Made by a program: the position numbers and the translations under genes
Origin: Candidatus Galligastranaerophilus intestinigallinarum
Lineage (GTDB): Bacteria; Cyanobacteriota; Vampirovibrionia; Gastranaerophilales; Gastranaerophilaceae
Assembly: GCA_018715855.1 (NCBI GenBank)
Contig: DVKW01000132.1
Span: forward strand, 1 to 10,335
DNA: 10,335 bases
Reading direction: 5' to 3'
In this document: piece by piece, positions 6,139 to 10,335 of the stretch
How positions within the stretch are numbered: position 1 is the first letter of the stretch
Layout of the letters: each line of letters begins with the position of its first letter
The notes under the pieces: model-generated
The model's database searches: none
Seen by the model: the letters and a program-made list of their open reading frames with translations, nothing else
What the model was told of the DNA's origin: nothing

Positions 6139-6681
6139 ATGAAAAGAAATTTATTATTGGCTTCATTGCTTGTTATAGCTGCACCTGTTTTGGCACAAGA
6201 AAATGCCGCAACAAATAATGCCGCTCTAACGCCTGCAAAAACCACCCCGATTGAAGCTGCGACACCCATTAAAGTTGCGCCCATTGAAGGAAATGAAGTT
6301 ATTCAAACAAAAGAATTTGTTCCCATAACAGATGCTATAGACAAGGCAAAAATTAAAGAAGAAGCAAGAAAAAACGCAATTCAAAAGCAAAAAGCCGCAA
6401 ATAAAAAAGCAGTTGAAACAAAAAGGGCTGAAATTAAAGAAAAAATTGACACAACAAAAGAACAATTTGAAAAAGAACAAGAAATAAACGCAGTTAAAAG
6501 AGAAGAAATTCAAAAAGAAAATGATGCGAAAAAAGAAGAATTAAAAAACACAATTCAAACTCAAAGAGAAGGTGTTCAAAACATTTTAAGACAAAAAGAA
6601 GAAGACATTGAAACAATCAAAAAAAATACGGCGCAAGATTTCACTAATTTGAAAAATTCAACAGCGCCCGTTGAACAATAA
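6139..6681 (+). CDS. Secreted coiled-coil protein of unknown function
   Basis: I do not recognise a family. The 180-residue product starts with a standard Sec signal peptide (MKRN, hydrophobic core, cleavage near VLA/Q at 19-20). Residues about 21-63 are rich in Ala, Pro and Thr and contain four spaced Pro-Ile units (at 37, 43, 48 and 62). Residues about 64-165 are almost entirely Lys, Glu, Gln, Arg, Asn and Ala with regularly placed Ile/Val/Leu, which predicts one long helix or coiled coil. The mature protein has no Cys, Trp, Tyr or His. There is no lipobox, no C-terminal membrane segment and no sorting signal. It could be a periplasmic or surface spacer, adaptor or filament-forming protein. 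It lies 33 nt behind the tRNA with no clear promoter of its own, and a terminator follows 11 nt after the stop, so it is either co-transcribed with the tRNA or a single-gene unit. Confidence 0.7.
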   Translation: MKRNLLLASLLVIAAPVLAQENAATNNAALTPAKTTPIEAATPIKVAPIEGNEVIQTKEFVPITDAIDKAKIKEEARKNAIQKQKAANKKAVETKRAEIKEKIDTTKEQFEKEQEINAVKREEIQKENDAKKEELKNTIQTQREGVQNILRQKEEDIETIKKNTAQDFTNLKNSTAPVEQ

Positions 6682-6691
6682 TTTTAAAATT

Positions 6692-6719
6692 GCGCCCCAA
6701 AATTAATGGGGCGCTTTTT
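6692..6719 (+). terminator. Intrinsic (rho-independent) terminator
   Basis: GCGCCCC (6692-6698) pairs perfectly with GGGGCGC (6708-6714) around a 9-nt A/T loop and is followed directly by TTTTT (6715-6719). It is the only G+C-rich hairpin with a T-run in the window and closes the tRNA/coiled-coil unit. Confidence 0.92.
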
Positions 6720-6756
6720 AAATATTTGTAATAATAGCTTAATTATTTGTTATTTA

Positions 6757-6765
6757 TGGTAAAAT
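6757..6765 (+). promoter_or_regulatory. Extended -10 promoter of the glycosyltransferase-murC-murB operon
   Basis: TGG-TAAAAT matches the extended -10 form (TGn followed by TAtAAT). No good -35 box is present at 16-18 nt upstream, which fits an extended -10 promoter. Transcription would start near 6772, leaving a leader of about 27 nt. It follows the terminator at 6692-6719, so a new promoter is expected here. Confidence 0.55.
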
Positions 6766-6798
6766 TTTTGTTATCAAAACTTTTATGTTGGGGAGTAC

Positions 6799-8109
6799 AT
6801 GAAAGACAGAGTAACATTATTATCTATTCTATGCTTTCTTTTGGCATTCTTGATAATATTTCAAAATTACTTTAATACTACTTGGGCTATAATTTTTCTT
6901 GTGATGTTTATGGCTTTATATATGGTCTATATGTATATTGCAGTAAAACATCAAAAAAGAAAACTAAGAAAAAACCCTGTTGTATATAATGAAAATTTGG
7001 CACCATTTATAAGCATTTTAATTCCATGCCATAATGAAGCGGTTGTTATAAAAGAAACGGTTGAAAACATTTTAAATGTTGATTATGAAAATTATGAAAT
7101 AATTGTAATTGATGACCGTTCAACTGATGACACCAAAGATGCCGTTTTAGAATTAGAAAAAAAATATGACAAAGTAAAAGCTTTAATCAGAGATAAAAGC
7201 GCATACCCCGGGAAATCGGCCGTTTTGAATGATGCCATTAAACTTGCAAAAGGTGAAGCTTACCTTGTTTTTGACGCCGATGCCAAAATTAAACCCGATT
7301 TTATAAAGCTTCTTTTAACAAAATATGAAGGGGATGATGTTGGCGCAATTCAGGCAAGAAAAGTTATCATAAACGCTAATCAAAACTTTTTAACAGCTTG
7401 CCAATACAATGAATACGTTATGGATACTCACCTGCAAGTGGGCAGAGATGCAGTTAAAGGGGCGGTTGAATTAAGAGGAAACGGTGAATTAATCAAAAAA
7501 AATGCCCTTGTTGATATTGGCGGCTGGAACAATGAAACAATTACAGATGACCTTGATATGTCAACAAGGCTTCATATTAAAGGTTGGGATATAAGGTTTG
7601 TTCAAGATGCAATTGTTTATGAAGAAGGCGTTGTAACATTTTCTGCTTTAGTCAGACAAAGAAGGCGCTGGGTGGAAGGGTCTATCAGGCGCTATCTTGA
7701 ATATATTTGGGATGTTTTATTTACAAAAGATATGTCCTTAAGAGTAGGTTTTGATTTAATTGCCTATATCAGCGAATTTTTGCTTCCCGCTTGGCTTATT
7801 ATAGAAATTATTGTTCAAGCGTTCCATTTTGTTAAAGGGCAAGAAAATTATATTTTATCAAGCGCAATTTTAATTGTTGTTGTTGGCTTATTTTTCACAT
7901 CAGGCCTTATTTACAGCTTCAGAAAATACAGCCACTATACAACCTTTAAAGCTATCATTCAGGCAATAATAACATCAGGATATTTTATTACAATTTGGTT
8001 TCCTATTGTTATGTTCATTGTGTTTAAAATTATTTTCACAAAAAGAACCATGGACTGGGGCAAAACGCAGCATGGCGTTATTCAAAAAGGGTGCGGAGAA
8101 TTAATATAG
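6799..8109 (+). CDS. Membrane-bound processive-type glycosyltransferase, GT2
   Basis: This 436-residue inner-membrane enzyme would transfer sugars from a nucleotide donor to a growing polysaccharide or a lipid acceptor. Two N-terminal membrane helices (about 6-22 and 28-48) precede a cytoplasmic GT-A domain opening with ISILIPCHNE. The key residues of the BcsA/PgaC/hyaluronan-synthase type are present: Asp105-Asp106 (VIDDRSTDD), the DAD metal site 159-161, TDD at 249-251 for the catalytic base, and QRRRW at 287-291. Three more membrane helices follow (about 318-342, 350-372 and 386-413). There is no PilZ domain. The product is not readable; poly-GlcNAc-like polymers or glycolipids are options. 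The Shine-Dalgarno GGGGAG is only 3 nt from the ATG, which is short, but the first membrane helix begins right after this start. murC starts 3 nt downstream, linking the gene to envelope synthesis. Confidence 0.85.
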   Translation: MKDRVTLLSILCFLLAFLIIFQNYFNTTWAIIFLVMFMALYMVYMYIAVKHQKRKLRKNPVVYNENLAPFISILIPCHNEAVVIKETVENILNVDYENYEIIVIDDRSTDDTKDAVLELEKKYDKVKALIRDKSAYPGKSAVLNDAIKLAKGEAYLVFDADAKIKPDFIKLLLTKYEGDDVGAIQARKVIINANQNFLTACQYNEYVMDTHLQVGRDAVKGAVELRGNGELIKKNALVDIGGWNNETITDDLDMSTRLHIKGWDIRFVQDAIVYEEGVVTFSALVRQRRRWVEGSIRRYLEYIWDVLFTKDMSLRVGFDLIAYISEFLLPAWLIIEIIVQAFHFVKGQENYILSSAILIVVVGLFFTSGLIYSFRKYSHYTTFKAIIQAIITSGYFITIWFPIVMFIVFKIIFTKRTMDWGKTQHGVIQKGCGELI

Positions 8110-8112
8110 AAA

Positions 8113-9507
8113 ATGGAAACCGATAATAAAAATAAATGCTATCACTTTATTGCAATTGGCGGAGTAGGCCAAAGTGCACTGGCTAAAATTCTTGCAATTA
8201 AAGGGTTCAATGTTTCAGGGTCTGATATTGTTGAATCAAAATATACAAAAGCGCTTCAAGAGTTGGGCGTTAAAATCTCAATAGGACAGAAAAAAGAAAA
8301 TATAAAAGAAAATCAAATTGTTGTTTTATCAAGTGCAATTAAAGAAGATAACCCCGAATTTATTGAAGCAAAAAGGCTTAATCTTCCTTTATTGCATAGG
8401 TCTGATGTTTTAAAATTAATATCTGAACAATATGAAACCTTCATCGGTTTTTCAGGCACCCACGGCAAAACAACAACAACAAGCCTTTGTTCTTACATTT
8501 TGGAAAAAATTAATGCACACCCCGCTTATGCTTCAGGGGGAATTATTTCAGGTTTAGACACAAATGCAAATGCATACCCTGACAGTAAAATTTTTGTAGC
8601 CGAATTAGATGAATCCGATGGCACAATTGTTAAATATAAACCCGATTACATTGTAATTAACAATTTAGAACCCGACCATTTTGATTTTTATAAAAATGGC
8701 GAAAAAGACCTTTTAAACCAATTTCATAAATTTTTTGAAAACTTAAAACCGACATCTAAAATTTTTATTAATATAGATGATGAAGGGAACAAACATTTTC
8801 TAAATTCAATAAATTCAAAAAATTTAATAACATATTCAATAAAAGATAATTCTGCAGATTATTTTGCATCTGATATTGAACTAAACCCAACTTATAATTC
8901 ATATAAACTTTATTATAAAGGCGAATTAAAAGGCGAAATTAAAACAGGGTTGTTGGGGGTTCATAATGTTATAAATTCTCTTTCCGTAATCGCTGTTTTA
9001 ATGGAATTAGGGTTTAATTCGGATGAAATTAAAAAGCCGTTATCAGAATTTCAAGGCGCAAAAAGGCGTTTTGAAACGGTTTTTTCAAATTCGGACATTA
9101 AAATTATTGATGATTACGCACACCACCCGACAGAAATAAAAGCAACGCTTTCATCTGCAAAAAAACAAGCGGAAAATAAAAGAATTGTTGCAATTTTTCA
9201 ACCCCACAGATACACAAGATTAAAAGCTCTTTGGAATGAATTTTTAAATTCGTTTGATTTGGCAGATATTTTATTTGTGGTTGAAACATTTTCTGCAGGA
9301 GATAAATTTGACCCTGAATTTAACAGCGAAAAATTCAGTGAAACAATTAAACATAAATGTGTAAAATATATTAAAGGCAGTATGAATGAAGCTGCAGAAG
9401 AAATTTCAAAATACATTAAAAAAGACGATTTTATTTTAACAATAGGCGCAGGCGATGTTACAAAAATCGGGCATTTATTGGGGGGTATATATGAAACAGG
9501 CAAATGA
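8113..9507 (+). CDS. murC: UDP-N-acetylmuramate--L-alanine ligase MurC
   Basis: MurC is the cytoplasmic ATP-dependent ligase that joins L-alanine to UDP-MurNAc, the first amino-acid step of peptidoglycan synthesis. At 464 residues it is full length. The N-terminal Rossmann-like domain has IGGVGQSALA (15-24), where GxGMS is more usual. The ATP-binding P-loop is GTHGKTTTT (115-123). The central domain carries ELDESD (164-169) and NNLEPDHFDFY (183-193), then GVHNVINSLS (282-291). The C-terminal domain contains DDYAHHPTE (333-341), a MurC hallmark, plus QPHRYTR (363-369) and IGAGD (444-448). The ATG at 8113 follows the glycosyltransferase stop by 3 nt, with GGAG inside the end of that gene about 14 nt ahead. 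The end overlaps murB by 17 nt. Confidence 0.97.
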   Translation: METDNKNKCYHFIAIGGVGQSALAKILAIKGFNVSGSDIVESKYTKALQELGVKISIGQKKENIKENQIVVLSSAIKEDNPEFIEAKRLNLPLLHRSDVLKLISEQYETFIGFSGTHGKTTTTSLCSYILEKINAHPAYASGGIISGLDTNANAYPDSKIFVAELDESDGTIVKYKPDYIVINNLEPDHFDFYKNGEKDLLNQFHKFFENLKPTSKIFINIDDEGNKHFLNSINSKNLITYSIKDNSADYFASDIELNPTYNSYKLYYKGELKGEIKTGLLGVHNVINSLSVIAVLMELGFNSDEIKKPLSEFQGAKRRFETVFSNSDIKIIDDYAHHPTEIKATLSSAKKQAENKRIVAIFQPHRYTRLKALWNEFLNSFDLADILFVVETFSAGDKFDPEFNSEKFSETIKHKCVKYIKGSMNEAAEEISKYIKKDDFILTIGAGDVTKIGHLLGGIYETGK

Positions 9508-10335
9508 AATTGAACATAAAGAAAATTTTGATTTATTACCCTATAATACTTTAAGGGTTTCATCTGTTGCAGATGATGTTTATTTTCCATCTACTAAAGA
9601 TGAATTTGTTCTTTTGTTATCAAATTTGGATAACCCTGTTATTATAGGCAAAGGCTCTAACCTTTTATTATCATCATATGGAATTAAACGCCCTGTAATT
9701 ATTACAAAACATTTGAATAAAGTTGATATCGAACCGCCTTTAATTGAAGCGGAAGCAGGCGTGCCTGTAAGTAAACTTGCTGAAATGGCATTAGAATTAA
9801 AACTCCACGGGTTTGAATTTTTCTCGGCTCTGCCTGCATCATTGGGGGGTGCTGTTTGTATGAATGCAGGCGCTAATACTCAGGCCGTTTCGGATTATTT
9901 TATCTCTGCTGAAGTGTATGATTCAATTGAAGATAAAATAAAAACTTTTTCAAAAGAAGATATGAATTTTACCTACAGAAATTCGGCCCTAAAAAACCAA
10001 GACAGATACATTTTGCTATCTGCCAAATTTGAACTTTTATATGGCGATGATTACACCTCTATTGAAAGTTTAATGAGAGATAATGTTGAAAAAAGAAAAG
10101 AATTTCAACCAAGCTTAAAAGACCCAAACATTGGCTGTGTTTTTAAAAACCCTGTTAATGAAAATAATTATTCCGCAGGGCAATTATTAGATATGTGCAA
10201 TTTAAAAAGCTGCCCAATAGGCGGTGCTATGGTTTATTTCAGGCATGCAAACTTTATTATTAATTTTAACAACGCAACAAGCCTTGATTATTTAAAATTA
10301 ATGAAAGAAATGCAAAATAGAGTTTTAGAAAAATT
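9491..10335 (+). CDS. murB: UDP-N-acetylenolpyruvoylglucosamine reductase MurB (3' end outside window)
   Basis: MurB is a cytoplasmic FAD enzyme that reduces UDP-GlcNAc-enolpyruvate to UDP-MurNAc with NADPH, supplying the substrate of MurC. The first 281 residues are present and the frame is open at the right edge. FAD-domain motifs are NTLRVSSVADDVYF, IIGKGSNLLLS and ALPASLGGAVCMNAGAN. The active-site YRNS has Tyr162/Arg163. The C-terminal domain shows GCVFKNP followed by SAGQLLDMCNLK...GGAMVYFRHANFIINFNNAT. The proton-donor position, normally Ser in GSFFKNP, is Cys216 here. The final catalytic Glu, expected shortly after the cut, is not seen. The ATG at 9491 has a run of six G (9480-9485) 5 nt ahead and lies inside murC, giving a 17-nt overlap and probable translational coupling. 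Confidence 0.95.
   Translation, partial: MKQANEIEHKENFDLLPYNTLRVSSVADDVYFPSTKDEFVLLLSNLDNPVIIGKGSNLLLSSYGIKRPVIITKHLNKVDIEPPLIEAEAGVPVSKLAEMALELKLHGFEFFSALPASLGGAVCMNAGANTQAVSDYFISAEVYDSIEDKIKTFSKEDMNFTYRNSALKNQDRYILLSAKFELLYGDDYTSIESLMRDNVEKRKEFQPSLKDPNIGCVFKNPVNENNYSAGQLLDMCNLKSCPIGGAMVYFRHANFIINFNNATSLDYLKLMKEMQNRVLEK

Noticed and set aside
6006..6218. 70-codon + strand frame running through the tRNA
   Set aside because: It translates the tRNA gene itself and conflicts with the well-supported secreted protein start at 6139.
6226..6513. 95-codon antisense frame rich in Phe, Cys and Asn
   Set aside because: It is the complement of the Lys/Glu/Ala coding of the coiled-coil gene.
6033..6681. 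The idea that the tRNA-Lys gene serves the Lys-rich protein next to it
   Set aside because: The downstream gene uses mostly AAA codons, while this CTT tRNA reads AAG, so the pairing is probably coincidence.
9198..9590. 130-codon antisense frame over the murC end and murB start
   Set aside because: Although the longest antisense frame, it lies opposite two certain genes and shows no domain.

Overview
The window is about 10.3 kb of A+T-rich, densely coding bacterial chromosome. All recognisable genes lie on the + strand. A flagellar export gene (flhB), a FliA-like sigma factor, a GH77 glucanotransferase, two secreted proteins with Sec signal peptides, a GT2 membrane glycosyltransferase and a murC-murB pair point to a flagellated, peptidoglycan-making bacterium. 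Base composition, TTG starts and the murC-murB order would fit a Gastranaerophilales/Melainabacteria-type relative of Cyanobacteria. That placement is a guess from general resemblance and has not been tested by any search.

Left part (1-5958): the C-terminal half of FlhB runs in from the left edge. It carries an unusual NPIN in place of the NPTH self-cleavage motif. After an 83-nt gap holding a candidate promoter and a 17-bp palindrome comes a compact sigma-70 family factor (regions 2 and 4). Close behind it lie malQ, a secreted calcineurin-type metallophosphoesterase, a cytoplasmic metallo-beta-lactamase-fold hydrolase and a secreted TPR protein. Gaps are 31, 4 and 2 nt, then a 17-nt overlap, so these five genes are probably one transcription unit.

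Middle (5959-6720): a tRNA-Lys(CTT) with its own -10 box is followed after 33 nt by a gene for a small secreted, highly charged coiled-coil protein of unknown function. The unit ends in the one clear intrinsic terminator of the window.

Right part (6721-10335): a promoter with an extended -10 leads into a processive-type GT2 membrane glycosyltransferase, then murC (3-nt gap) and murB (17-nt overlap). MurB is cut by the right edge. This is a cell-envelope operon covering cytoplasmic UDP-MurNAc synthesis and the joining of L-Ala to it, with a polysaccharide or glycolipid transferase in front.

No mobile element, CRISPR array, rRNA or integration site was seen. No gene-free stretch exceeds 300 bases. 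Most genes are ordinary housekeeping or envelope genes. The points most worth a second look are the FlhB NPIN motif, the palindrome over the sigma-gene promoter, the pairing of two phosphoesterase-type enzymes on opposite sides of the membrane, the charged tails and coiled coils of the exported proteins, and the natural Ser-to-Cys change at the MurB catalytic position.
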